This document shows, piece by piece, positions 1 to 9,339 of a stretch of DNA of 40,007 bases; positions within the stretch are counted from its first letter, which is position 1; the number at the start of each line of letters is the position of its first letter. The translations under genes and the position numbers were made by a program. The DNA lies in assembly GCA_028287035.1 (NCBI GenBank), contig JAQBQL010000055.1:1-40007 (forward strand), read 5' to 3'. The notes beneath the pieces are model-generated. The model ran no database searches. It was not told the DNA's origin and saw only the letters and a program-made list of their open reading frames with translations. The DNA is from Labilithrix sp. Lineage in GTDB: Bacteria; Myxococcota; Polyangia; Polyangiales; Polyangiaceae.

Positions 1-642
1 GCCGAGCGCATCCGCGAGATGTCGACGTGCCTCGGCGATCCCTCGGATCTGCCGGACGAGCTCGCCGCGCTCGAGGCGAAGTTCGGCACGCAGCAGATCT
101 GCAACTTCTCCGTCTTCCAGTCGCTCCTGGATCACTGGGCCTTCGGCGCGCTCTTCCCGGTCGTGCCGATCAGCCGCCTGAACGAGAAACCGACCCTCCT
201 CAGCACGCTCGCGGACATCACGTGCGACTCCGACGGCAAGGTCGGCAAGTTCATCGACCGCACGGAGGCGTCGCGGGACACGCTCCCCCTCCACGCCCGG
301 AACGACCAGCCGTACTACATCGGCGTGTTCCTGACGGGCGCGTACCAGGACATCATGGGCGACATCCACAACCTGTTCGGCCGCGTGAACGAGGTCCACG
401 TGTTCCTCGACGAGGACGAGGAGTGCGGTTACTACCTCGAGGAGACGATCGAGGGGAACACGATCAGCGACGTGCTCCACATGACGCAGTACGAAGCGCG
501 CGACCTCGCGGCGCGGCTGAAGCTGCAGGTCGACGCGGCGATCAAGCAAGATCGCCTGAAGCCGACCGAGGGCATGCGCCTCCTCAACGAGTACGAGCGC
601 GGCCTGAAGGACCACACGTACCTGACGTTCCCCGCGCCCTGA
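1..642 (+). CDS. speA: Biosynthetic arginine decarboxylase, C-terminal part (5' end outside window)
   Basis: The reading frame is open from the first base and ends with TGA at 640-642, so the gene begins upstream of the window. About 213 codons are visible, roughly the last third of a family whose members are usually 630-660 residues. The visible part is very well conserved: the stretch FGALFPVVPISRL, then TLADITCDSDGK, YYIGVFLTGAYQDIMGD, HNLFGRVNEVHVF and GYYLEETIEG are all typical of SpeA. SpeA is a PLP enzyme that converts arginine to agmatine, the first step of the agmatine route to putrescine. The PLP-binding lysine lies in the missing N-terminal part. An internal ATG at 19 is not the true start. 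The next gene on the same strand begins within about 100 bases and may be co-transcribed. Confidence 0.95.
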   Translation, partial: AERIREMSTCLGDPSDLPDELAALEAKFGTQQICNFSVFQSLLDHWAFGALFPVVPISRLNEKPTLLSTLADITCDSDGKVGKFIDRTEASRDTLPLHARNDQPYYIGVFLTGAYQDIMGDIHNLFGRVNEVHVFLDEDEECGYYLEETIEGNTISDVLHMTQYEARDLAARLKLQVDAAIKQDRLKPTEGMRLLNEYERGLKDHTYLTFPAP

Positions 643-739
643 GCCCCTGAGCTCGTTCTTCTTCGACAGGTCCGCGCTGCGGACACTCGGCCTGGCCCAG
701 CGTGCATCCTACGCCGCGGCCAGGCCGTTTCCGCATGCG

Positions 740-1366
740 GTGTTCGACGGGTTCGTAGGCGGCGAGCACGCGCGCGCGCTCGCGCGTGCGTTCCCGGGGC
801 CCGAGCATCCCGGCTGGCTGCGTCGCGAGTACAAGGAGCAGGCGGCGCGCCTCAACCAGCTGCAGCGCACCGGCTTCGAAGGGGTCGCGCCGGTCGTGCG
901 TCACTTCCTCGCCGAGCTGCAAGGGATGGCGTTCCTCGACTTTCTGGGCGCGCTCACCGGCATCGAGGGGCTCATCGGCGATCCGCACTTCCGCGGCGCC
1001 GGCCTCTCCCTCACCCTCCCCGGCGGGCACCTCGCGCTTCACGCGGACTTCAACCGGGATCGCACGCGCCACCTCGAGCGCGCGGTCACGGTCCTCTACT
1101 ACCTCGGCGAGGACTGGGACCCGTCATGGGGCGGCGCCCTGGAGCTATGGGAAGAGGCCCGGTCCTCGTGCGGCGCTTCGTACTTGCCGATGCTCGATCG
1201 CCTGGTGGTGATGGCCCACGGCGACGCCTTCTGGCACGGGCAGCCGGCGCCGCTCGCGTGTCCCGAAGGGCGGTACCGGGCGGTCGTGTCCGCGTACTAC
1301 TACGTCGCGACGCCTCCGGCGGCGCCGCCCGAGGCCCACGGCGCGATCTGGGCGCCCGGCCGCTGA
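740..1366 (+). CDS. 2-oxoglutarate/Fe(II)-dependent oxygenase (prolyl-4-hydroxylase-like)
   Basis: The 208-residue product shows the double-stranded beta-helix metal site of 2OG-Fe(II) oxygenases: HADFN with H101 and D103, the distal His in FWHGQP (H166) and the 2OG-binding Arg in RYRAVV (R178 or R180). Such enzymes hydroxylate protein or small-molecule substrates; the substrate here is unknown. The GTG at 740 is the first ATG/GTG in frame but is probably not the real start. The upstream frame reads PFPHAV directly before it, and a PFPH-type strand normally begins the conserved region in this family. In-frame CTG codons at 647, 677 and 692 are candidates, which would place the start just after the speA stop. 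The gene converges on the DUF3047 gene, with stops one base apart. Confidence 0.82.
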   Translation: MFDGFVGGEHARALARAFPGPEHPGWLRREYKEQAARLNQLQRTGFEGVAPVVRHFLAELQGMAFLDFLGALTGIEGLIGDPHFRGAGLSLTLPGGHLALHADFNRDRTRHLERAVTVLYYLGEDWDPSWGGALELWEEARSSCGASYLPMLDRLVVMAHGDAFWHGQPAPLACPEGRYRAVVSAYYYVATPPAAPPEAHGAIWAPGR

Positions 1367-1367
1367 C

Positions 1368-2024
1368 TCAGCGCTCGAACGTGAACACGCCGAAGTCGGC
1401 CGCGCTCTCGCTCTGCGTCTGGTCGCCGTCGCTCATGACGCCGAGGCCCATGAAGTCGGGCACCTCGGCCTTCGCGTCGCCGTCCTCGAAGTGGTTCCGG
1501 TACTCGCTCGCGAGATCGACGCTCACCGTGCGCCACTGCTTGAGCGGGGCGCCCGAGTCGACGATGACGGTGTCCTGCGCGACGAAAGGGTTTCGCTTCT
1601 TGTCGCAGACCTTGCCCTTCACGCCGACCGCGCTCCACACGTACTTGACCGTGTAGTAGCGGAGCCCGCGCTTCCACGTCAGGTACACGACGGCGGCGGA
1701 GTCGCCCTTGCCCGACGCGCATTCGTCGCCGCCGTTCGGGAGGGTCAGCGCACGCCAGGTCCACGTGACCTTCTTGAGGCGCTGCCGGTCGGCCTCGGGC
1801 GCCTGCCACCCCATGAGCGAGGTCTTGCTGGGCGGCACGTAGTGCGAGCGAAGGAACGTCACGCCGTCCTCGGTCGTCTTTGCGTAGTAGTTCACGGGAC
1901 CCGACTGGCGCTCGACCAGCTTCCACGCGCCCGCGTCGACGACGAGCGCGTCGGGCGGAGCGGCGCCAGAGGCGCCCGCGAGGGTGAGAGCTGCGAGCGC
2001 GACCGGGATCCCGAGCTTGTTCAC
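1368..2024 (-). CDS. DUF3047 family exported protein
   Basis: This 218-residue protein starts with a hydrophobic signal peptide (LGIPVALAALTLAGASGAA). The rest fits DUF3047: a WTWRAL strand near the middle, a charged basic segment, then YRNHF and a C-terminal block GLGVMSDGDQTQ followed by ADFGVFTF. It is probably periplasmic or outer-membrane associated; the family has no established biochemical role that I know of. The GTG start at 2024 overlaps the end of the upstream MMPL gene (the bases read ATGTGA, giving the last Met codon and TGA of that gene with the new GTG inside), so translation is almost certainly coupled. Last gene of the ino1-pgpA-MMPL run. Function inferred from context: accessory protein for lipid export. 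Confidence 0.8.
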   Translation of the reverse strand: MNKLGIPVALAALTLAGASGAAPPDALVVDAGAWKLVERQSGPVNYYAKTTEDGVTFLRSHYVPPSKTSLMGWQAPEADRQRLKKVTWTWRALTLPNGGDECASGKGDSAAVVYLTWKRGLRYYTVKYVWSAVGVKGKVCDKKRNPFVAQDTVIVDSGAPLKQWRTVSVDLASEYRNHFEDGDAKAEVPDFMGLGVMSDGDQTQSESAADFGVFTFER

Positions 2025-4603
2025 ATGGCCTCCGCGACCGTCTTCTTGGCTGCGCCGAAGAACTGCGTGATGACGTGGAGCAGGGCCGGCAAGAAGAAGA
2101 GCGCCGCGAGCACGCACGACAGCTCGCCCACGATGCTCAGCTTGCCGAAGGATTGCAGCGCCTGGTTGTCGGCGAAGAGGAGCGATCCGTAGCCGATGAT
2201 CGTCGTGTAGCTGCACAGCGCCACCGCGCCGAGGTGCAGCTTGACCGCGCTCGTCACGTCGCCGCCGAGCAGCCGCGAGCGGTCGTAGATGTTGAACGGA
2301 TATTCCGACCCGATCCCGAACGTGATCGGCAGCGCGATGAAGTTCAGGAAGTTCAGGCGCCAGCCCATCAGCGCGGCGATGCCGAGCGTCCAGGTCACGC
2401 CCATGACGAGCGAGAGGATGACCGACACCGACCCGCGGCGCGAGGCGGTGGCCAGCAGCACCACGATGAGCACGCAGCCGAACGAGACGCCGGTGGCGAG
2501 CGGCCCGTCACGCTCGAGCGACTTGATCATCTCGGCGAAGACCGTCGAGCGGCTCGCGGTGTCCACGCGCGTCCCGTCGGGGAGCACGATGCCGTCCACG
2601 GTCGCCGCGATCCGGAGCAGGTTGTGGCCGTCGTTCCGCGAGACGTTGGGCCGGTACCGGACGTAGAAGGGCGTGCCGACCGTCCCGTTCTTCTCCTGGA
2701 AGCGGCGGAGCACGAACGAAGGCAGGTCCTTCGCCTCGACGACGTGCAGCGAGTCGGGCGGCGTCGACTCGCGCATGTTCTTCTGCTCTTCCTCGGAGAG
2801 GCGAGCCATGACGCCGGGCGTGAGGCGCTCGCGGATGCGCGTGAGCACCTCGAGCTTCGCCTCCTGCTCGGCCTTCGTGCCCGGCAGGTACGTCTGCACG
2901 GTCACGACGTCCTGGATGAGCTGCCCGCGCGGATCGGCCGCGTCGTTCGCGAGGATGCGCTCCTTCACGAGCGGCACCTGCTCCGGCTTGTCGGCGAGGA
3001 CGAGGGCGCCCTCCATGCTCTTGCGCGCCTCGAGGATGGCGTTCGCCTTGCGCGTCCAGTTGAACGCGCCGCTCGAGCGCGCGCCCTTCGAGCCGAGCTT
3101 GTCGAAGTCGTACTCCCACGGATCCTTGAGGAACCCGGGCAGCTTCGCGATGGCCACGATCGTGAGCACCGCGGCCACCCCGACGAACACCCGCGGATAC
3201 TTCTCCGACAGGTTGCCGGCCCACTTCGAGACGACGCCGCGGCTGCCGTCCTCCGCGAGGTGGACGTCCGACTCGCGCAGGAACTTCGGAAGATGGGTCT
3301 GGATGCGCTCGACGACCACGATGAGCGCCGGCAGGCACGGGATCATCGAGATCCACACGAGCAGCATGCCGAAGAAGCCGATGATGCCGAACTGGCTGAA
3401 GCCGCGGAAGCGCGTGACCGTCAGCGAGCCGTATGCGATGGCCGCCACGCTGGCGCCCACGAGCTCGGCACGGAACGCATTCCAGACCGCCTCGCGACGC
3501 GCGACGTCCCTCGTCATGCCGCGCGCGCGGAACTCCTTGTAACGGGAGTAGAGGACGATCGGATAGTTGATGCCGTTGCCGAGGATGATGGCGCCGAGGA
3601 ACGCGCCCGACGAGTTGACGAAGCCGTACTTCCACGTGGCGAAGGCATACGCGCAGCCGATACCGAAGAGCGGCGGGAAGAAGACGAGCGGGATCGCCCA
3701 GAACGAGCCGTAGAACCACACGACGCCGATGAGGATGAGCCCCATCGCGATGGCGGTCGCGATGACCGCCTCGCTGATGAGCGAGTCCTTCTCGGCCTTC
3801 GCATTCGCGATGTCGCCGCCGAGGCCGACCACCATCTCGGGATGGAAGCTCTTCGGGTTCATCTCCTCGACGATCCCGTGGACCTGCTTGAGGAGCTTCT
3901 CGTCCTCGGAGCCGCCCATCCCGGCGCCGTTCGACACGATCCAGAGCGCGATCTGCGAGCCGTCCGCGTTCGCGAAGTAGCCCGTCGGGAAGTCATCGTG
4001 CTCGTCGGCCTTCGACTTCCACTTGTCCTTGAACTTCTCCATCCCGAGGTTGTGCTCCGGCTTCTCGCCGTCGCTCTCGAGGTCGTCGACCATGCCGCTC
4101 TTCAGGGCGATCTGGTGGTCGAGCGTGTTGTCCGCCTCCTCCAGGTCCTTCATGTCGGCGTAGAGCCACTTGTTCTCCTGGTAGAACGAGCGGACCTCCT
4201 TCGTGCCGGCCTCGAGGAAGGCGATGCGGTCGCAGGCCTTTGCGCACTTCGCGTCGGCCTTGCAGGCGGCGATGCACGCGGGCTTTTCGTCGACCATCTT
4301 CTCGAGGCGCGCGCCCATCGCGTCGATGAAGCGCTCGTTGCTCTTCCGGTCCGGCGACTCGGCGACGACGATGATGGTCGCGCGCCCGCCGATGCGCTCG
4401 AGACGGTGCTCGAACGACTGGAAGCCCGGGCTGTCGCGGGGCAGGAGCTCCATCACGTCCGACCGGACCTCGAGCTTGCGCGCGTAGCTCCAGCAGCCCG
4501 CGAGCAGCATCAGCGCGAAGCCCACCACGAAGAACGGGTGGCGCCCGCCGAAGTCCACCATCGCGAAGACGAGGCGCTTCATCCGGGACGGCGACGATTC
4601 CAT
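2021..4603 (-). CDS. MMPL/RND-superfamily transporter, likely lipid exporter
   Basis: The 860-residue protein has the two-fold MMPL layout: one N-terminal membrane helix (about residues 22-39), a large periplasmic loop, a five-helix bundle containing GNGINYPIVLYSRYKEF, then a second half with the same plan containing GIGSEYPFNIYDRSRLL. Members such as mycobacterial MmpL proteins and hopanoid-associated HpnN move lipids across the inner membrane using proton motive force. The first periplasmic loop holds a CX3C-X5-CX3C cysteine pattern at residues 110-124, which I do not recall from the family. Start choice: ATG at 4603; a GTG at 4609 in frame would overlap the pgpA stop (GTGA), and a GGAG at 4615-4618 could serve either. 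Situated between pgpA and the DUF3047 gene, with coding ends touching both. Confidence 0.88.
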   Translation of the reverse strand: MESSPSRMKRLVFAMVDFGGRHPFFVVGFALMLLAGCWSYARKLEVRSDVMELLPRDSPGFQSFEHRLERIGGRATIIVVAESPDRKSNERFIDAMGARLEKMVDEKPACIAACKADAKCAKACDRIAFLEAGTKEVRSFYQENKWLYADMKDLEEADNTLDHQIALKSGMVDDLESDGEKPEHNLGMEKFKDKWKSKADEHDDFPTGYFANADGSQIALWIVSNGAGMGGSEDEKLLKQVHGIVEEMNPKSFHPEMVVGLGGDIANAKAEKDSLISEAVIATAIAMGLILIGVVWFYGSFWAIPLVFFPPLFGIGCAYAFATWKYGFVNSSGAFLGAIILGNGINYPIVLYSRYKEFRARGMTRDVARREAVWNAFRAELVGASVAAIAYGSLTVTRFRGFSQFGIIGFFGMLLVWISMIPCLPALIVVVERIQTHLPKFLRESDVHLAEDGSRGVVSKWAGNLSEKYPRVFVGVAAVLTIVAIAKLPGFLKDPWEYDFDKLGSKGARSSGAFNWTRKANAILEARKSMEGALVLADKPEQVPLVKERILANDAADPRGQLIQDVVTVQTYLPGTKAEQEAKLEVLTRIRERLTPGVMARLSEEEQKNMRESTPPDSLHVVEAKDLPSFVLRRFQEKNGTVGTPFYVRYRPNVSRNDGHNLLRIAATVDGIVLPDGTRVDTASRSTVFAEMIKSLERDGPLATGVSFGCVLIVVLLATASRRGSVSVILSLVMGVTWTLGIAALMGWRLNFLNFIALPITFGIGSEYPFNIYDRSRLLGGDVTSAVKLHLGAVALCSYTTIIGYGSLLFADNQALQSFGKLSIVGELSCVLAALFFLPALLHVITQFFGAAKKTVAEAM

Positions 4604-4605
4604 GG

Positions 4606-5052
4606 TCACAAGACTCCTGCAAAGCGCAGCGCGAAGAGCACTGCTGCCCCCCACATACCTGCAAAGACGTCGTCGAGCACGATCGACGTGCCGCCGGTGA
4701 GCCGGCGCTCCGCCCAGTTGGCGGGAAAAGGTTTCAGATGGTCGAACAGCCGGAAGAACACGAAGCCGGCGACGAGGCCCTGCCAGCTCGGCGGGGCGGC
4801 GATCCACGCGACGTGCACGCCGGCGACCTCGTCGATGACGACCCGCTGCGGATCGTGGAGGCCGCTCCGCGACGCCACCCCCGCCGCCGCCCAGATCCCG
4901 ACGAGCGTGAGGACGACCGCGGCGAGTGCCACCGCCCCTGCCCCATACGGACGGAGCAGGAGATAGAGCGGGATGGCGCCGAGCGTGCCCATCGTACCGG
5001 GCGCCCTGGGGACGAGACCGCAGCCGAACCAGGTCGCGAGCGTGCTCTGCAC
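4606..5052 (-). CDS. pgpA: Phosphatidylglycerophosphatase A family phosphatase
   Basis: The 148-residue integral membrane protein matches PgpA over its whole length: an N-terminal TWFGCGLVPRAPGTMGTLGA segment, HDPQRVVIDEVAGV with the conserved acidic pair, FFRLFDHLKPFP, and a C-terminal GGTSIVLDDVFAG helix. PgpA enzymes remove the phosphate of phosphatidylglycerophosphate. The start is GTG at 5052 with a GGGGAG ribosome-binding site about 11 bases upstream. The gene lies 58 bases downstream of inositol-3-phosphate synthase on the same strand and just upstream of a lipid-exporter-like gene. That context suggests the substrate could be phosphatidylinositol phosphate rather than, or as well as, phosphatidylglycerophosphate; this is inference, while family membership is secure. 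Confidence 0.88.
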   Translation of the reverse strand: MQSTLATWFGCGLVPRAPGTMGTLGAIPLYLLLRPYGAGAVALAAVVLTLVGIWAAAGVASRSGLHDPQRVVIDEVAGVHVAWIAAPPSWQGLVAGFVFFRLFDHLKPFPANWAERRLTGGTSIVLDDVFAGMWGAAVLFALRFAGVL

Positions 5053-5110
5053 GACCGCGACGACTCCCCGTTCCGGCCCGGGCGCGTCGGGGCTCAGGCG
5101 CCCATCCGGG

Positions 5111-6451
<1,341 letters not shown>

Positions 6452-6456
6452 GGGAA

Positions 6457-6463
6457 CCTCCTT
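6457..6463 (-). promoter_or_regulatory. Ribosome-binding site that fixes a TTG start for ino1
   Basis: On the minus strand the bases read AAGGAGG, a near-perfect Shine-Dalgarno sequence, with a 5-base spacer to TTG at 6449-6451. It is the strongest such site I noticed in the window and it decides the non-ATG start of the inositol-3-phosphate synthase. Confidence 0.85.
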
Positions 6464-6527
6464 AAGGCTCTCCGAACAGAACGTCTCTCTCGGTGCTCTC
6501 AGCTCTTCGCCTTTCCGATGGGAGACA

Positions 6528-6542
6528 GCAACCGGCGGTTGC
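6528..6542. promoter_or_regulatory. 15-bp perfect palindrome in the ino1 leader, possible operator
   Basis: GCAACCG-G-CGGTTGC is a perfect 7+1+7 inverted repeat, 77 bases upstream of the ino1 TTG start and about 110 bases past the stop of the TetR gene. The one-base spacer makes it a poor RNA hairpin but a good dimer-binding site. A half site, GCAACC, also occurs just upstream of the TetR gene at 7304-7309. Binding by the adjacent TetR protein is a guess. Confidence 0.4.
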
Positions 6543-6650
6543 GTTTTCTCGCGCGCTCGCTGGTCGATTCCCAGCACGGATCCTGGGGTCCGGGGCAAAA
6601 CGCACCACGATCGTGACCGCCCGGACCCGATCGAGGCGCAGGCGCGCGCT

Positions 6651-7274
6651 CTAGGGGCGGCGCCGTTTCGCGGTGCGCGGCGCACGAGCAGCAGGCCGCC
6701 CGAGGCCTCGGGCGCCGGCGATGACGAGGTCGATGAGCTGGCCGAGGTACCGGTCGTCGGTCCGGAGCCCGAACATCGCCCGGTGGTGGACCGCGCCGAC
6801 CAGGGTGTCGAAGAGCAGGTGCGCGTCGACCCCACGCGGGACCTCACCGCGAGCGATGGCGCGGTCGACGATGTCGTCGGGCACGCACTCCTTCTCGTCG
6901 CGTACCTCGCGGGCCAGCCGCTGCATCGAGGACGATTCGACGAGGCTCATGCGCATCAGCGTCTGTCCGCGCGGCGAGGTCGCGAAGTCCCGGAAGGCGC
7001 GCAGGAAGGCGACGAGGTCGGACCGGACCGAGCCCGTGTCGGCGCGCTCGGTGAGCTGGTCGGCGGCCTGGTCGAGCGCGGCCCGCGCGAGGTCTTCCCT
7101 GGTCGGCCAGCGGCGATAGATGGTGGTCTTGTTGACCCCCGCGCGCTGCGCGACGTCGTCGATGGAGAGGCCCTCGAAGCCCTTCGTCGAGATCTCCTCG
7201 AGGACGGCCTCGATGATCACCGCCACGAGCCGCTCACCGCGGAGCTGCTTCGGTCGGGCGGTCGCCGTGCGCAT
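6651..7274 (-). CDS. TetR/AcrR family transcriptional regulator
   Basis: The 207-residue protein has an N-terminal TetR helix-turn-helix: FEGLSIDDVAQRAGVNKTTIYRRWPTREDL at about residues 32-61, with the typical TTIYRRW recognition helix end. The C-terminal ligand domain (DLVAFLRAFRDFATSPRG, then REVPRGVDAHLLFDTLVGAVHHR) resembles the TetR_C_11 type. Start chosen at ATG 7274, which gives the usual short arm before the DNA-binding domain; ATGs at 7286 and 7307 are also in frame. It is upstream of ino1 on the same strand with a gap of about 200 bases, and downstream of the diadenylate-cyclase-like gene, whose stop is 63 bases before its start. Ligand and targets unknown; the palindrome at 6528-6542 is a candidate site. 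Confidence 0.9.
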   Translation of the reverse strand: MRTATARPKQLRGERLVAVIIEAVLEEISTKGFEGLSIDDVAQRAGVNKTTIYRRWPTREDLARAALDQAADQLTERADTGSVRSDLVAFLRAFRDFATSPRGQTLMRMSLVESSSMQRLAREVRDEKECVPDDIVDRAIARGEVPRGVDAHLLFDTLVGAVHHRAMFGLRTDDRYLGQLIDLVIAGARGLGRPAARAPRTAKRRRP

Positions 7275-7337
7275 CGCGCGGACCATAGCACGCGCCGCCG
7301 AACGCAACCTTTCGTCGCCTTGCTGCCGCCTCGCGGC

Positions 7338-8684
7338 TCAGCCGCCTTCGCTGAGATCCGTGACGCCGTGGTCCCAGTACACGACGCCGCCTTCGCGCCA
7401 CGTGACGAAGCGGACGGTGCCGTCGTGCGAGACGACGAGCACCACCGCGCCGCGGGCCCGGCAGCACAGGCGGTAAGCGGAGCGGTGCCTCGTCCCGACG
7501 CCCTCGATGTTCTCTTCCTCGAGGTGCTCCCCTTCCAGGTCGAGGGCCCGCCGGACGGTGCGGAGCTCCTCCGACGAGTCGCTCACGATCTCGGCGCCGA
7601 ACCCGAGCACCTCGAAGCGCTTCGTCATGACCACCGCGCCGTCGACGTCGGCGAGACCCGCAACGAGATGCGAGATCTCGAACACCGCCTCGTCGAGCGC
7701 GCCGAGGAGCTGGTGATCGCTCGCGCCGTAGGCACGCCAGCCGATGGGCGGGTCGGTCGCGCCCCCTACCCGGCCGTGCGTCTCCGCGAGCGCGCGCATG
7801 ATGCCGAGCATGAGCGTCCGGAAACGGCGCCGCGGCTCGTCGTCGACGAACGCGTACTTGAGGCGGAGCGCGCCGCGCGTGACCTCGTGCTCGGCGCTTT
7901 CGGGCGGCAGGATCACGAGCGTGCCGCCGTGGTGCATGCTTCGCACCGTGGCGAGGAGGCGCTTCAACATCTGCTGGGAGAGCACGCGCGCGAGGTCGAC
8001 GTCGAGCTCGGCCCACGGCTCGGTCGCCGCGGCGCGCGCCTGCTCGTGGATGGCCATGAGCTCGGCGCGCTCGGCGCGGAACATCGCGGAGAGCCACGTG
8101 GACGCGAACACGTCGTGCCCGGGCGTGTCGGTGCTGCCGCCGCGGATCTCGCCGAGCCGGATCGATCCGCTCGCCACGGCGATCTGGCCCGGTCCGGTGG
8201 CGTGGATGACGAGCCTGGCGGACGGAAGCGTCGGGTGAGCACGGCGGCTGCCGCGCACGTCGTCGAGCCACCGCGGGCCCGAGTGGAGGATGCCCCAGAT
8301 CGTCCACTGTCCGTCGGCGTCGCGGACGATGCCGATGAGCGATCGGTGGTACTTCGCGGCGGGCGAGAGGCGACGCAGCTCGTGGGGCGTGAGCGGCCGC
8401 GGGCGGCTGAAGACGAGCCGCTGCAGACCGTCCGGCGGGCCCGACTCCGCGGGGAACGCCTGAGGCGCGGCGACGATCAGGCGGAAGGAAACGGGCCGCT
8501 CCTCCTCGCGGAGCAGGCTCGCCTGGTATGCGGTCGAGAGGAGCTCGGCGAAGGCCTCGGGCTCGGGGAGGATGCACATCTTGGCGACCGGACCGCTGCC
8601 GGAGCACTGCTGCAGCGAGGCCCAGCGCTGTCGGACCAGCTCGGCGAGATCCGCGGGGTACCCCATGACCGCGATGCTGCTCAC
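7338..8684 (-). CDS. Diadenylate-cyclase-like protein with N-terminal sensor domain (DACNV type)
   Basis: The 448-residue protein ends in a DisA_N-like domain. The two hallmark motifs are present: DGA at residues 348-350 (VDGAVVMTKRF) and RHR at 399-401 (GVGTRHRSAYR). In DisA, CdaA and CdaS these bind ATP and make c-di-AMP. The strand after RHR reads VVSHDGTV where known cyclases usually have an acidic VSEE-like sequence, so activity may be altered. The first 330 or so residues contain no membrane helix and resemble the DACNV sensor domain described beside such cyclases. Start: GTG at 8684 overlaps the marC stop by four bases (GTGA); an ATG at 8666 is the alternative. It is the last gene of a run with a fatty-acid hydroxylase and MarC. 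Confidence 0.78.
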   Translation of the reverse strand: MSSIAVMGYPADLAELVRQRWASLQQCSGSGPVAKMCILPEPEAFAELLSTAYQASLLREEERPVSFRLIVAAPQAFPAESGPPDGLQRLVFSRPRPLTPHELRRLSPAAKYHRSLIGIVRDADGQWTIWGILHSGPRWLDDVRGSRRAHPTLPSARLVIHATGPGQIAVASGSIRLGEIRGGSTDTPGHDVFASTWLSAMFRAERAELMAIHEQARAAATEPWAELDVDLARVLSQQMLKRLLATVRSMHHGGTLVILPPESAEHEVTRGALRLKYAFVDDEPRRRFRTLMLGIMRALAETHGRVGGATDPPIGWRAYGASDHQLLGALDEAVFEISHLVAGLADVDGAVVMTKRFEVLGFGAEIVSDSSEELRTVRRALDLEGEHLEEENIEGVGTRHRSAYRLCCRARGAVVLVVSHDGTVRFVTWREGGVVYWDHGVTDLSEGG

Positions 8685-9322
8685 GAGGATGCCGCCGCGA
8701 TGCGCAGCGCGGGGAGGACATCGCCGACGCCGTCGACGATGAACTGCACGGCGATGGCCGCCAGCATGAGGCCCATCACCCGCTCGAGCACCGAAAGGCC
8801 GGTCTTGCCGAGCCGCTTCTCGGCGAAGCTCGCGACGAGCAGCACGATCAGCGTGGCCACCGACGCGAGGCCAATCGCGATGTAGATGGCCGTCTTCTCC
8901 CAGACTGCCTCGACGCGCGACGTCTGCATCATGGCATTCGCGATCGCGCCCGGTCCGGCGAGCATCGGGAACGCGAGGGGGAAGATCGCGATGTCGCCGT
9001 GATGGGACTCGGCGAGCTCCTCGGGCGTGGTGCGCTTCAGCGCCGGCTGCGCGCGCAGCATGTCCACCGCCATCAGGAAGAGGAGGCACCCGCCCGCGAT
9101 GCGGAACGCGCCGAGCGACAGGCCGAAGAAGTGGAGGATCGAAGGCCCCACCGCAGCGAACAAGGTCAGCGTCACGAACATCGCGCCGCTCGCCACGACG
9201 GCGGTGCGCCGCCGCCGCGCCGGCGCCCAGCCCGCGGTCATCGCGAGGTAGACGGGGACGAGCCCCAGCGGATCCGCGACCGAGAAGACCGCGGAGAACG
9301 CAGCGATGATCGCGCGCAGCAC
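8681..9322 (-). CDS. MarC family (UPF0056) integral membrane protein
   Basis: The 213-residue protein has about six hydrophobic helices and the MarC signature near the N-terminus, FSVADPLGLVPVYLAMT. Further conserved blocks are HHGDIAIFPLAFPMLAGPGAI and LSVLERVMGLMLAAIAVQFIVDG at the C-terminus. MarC proteins are inner-membrane proteins of unsettled function; the old link to multiple antibiotic resistance was not supported. Start is GTG at 9322, placed 17 bases after the stop of the hydroxylase gene. Its TGA overlaps the start of the diadenylate-cyclase-like gene, so the two are translationally coupled, which suggests a functional link between this membrane protein and nucleotide signalling. 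Confidence 0.9.
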   Translation of the reverse strand: MLRAIIAAFSAVFSVADPLGLVPVYLAMTAGWAPARRRRTAVVASGAMFVTLTLFAAVGPSILHFFGLSLGAFRIAGGCLLFLMAVDMLRAQPALKRTTPEELAESHHGDIAIFPLAFPMLAGPGAIANAMMQTSRVEAVWEKTAIYIAIGLASVATLIVLLVASFAEKRLGKTGLSVLERVMGLMLAAIAVQFIVDGVGDVLPALRIAAASS

Positions 9323-9339
9323 GCCGCGCTTATAGCGCC

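Noticed and set aside
1361..1373. Palindrome CGCTGA-C-TCAGCG across two convergent stop codons
   Set aside because: A one-base loop cannot form a terminator hairpin and the symmetry follows partly from the facing TGA codons.
2075..4966. A 963-codon open frame on the plus strand opposite the MMPL and pgpA genes
   Set aside because: Its product is almost only Arg, Asp, Glu, His and Ala, the usual shadow of GC-rich codons, while the minus strand encodes recognisable, well-conserved proteins.
6452..6847. Longer GTG start (6847) for inositol-3-phosphate synthase
   Set aside because: It would add 132 Ser/Arg-rich residues overlapping the TetR gene; a strong ribosome-binding site and the family alignment both support the TTG at 6451.
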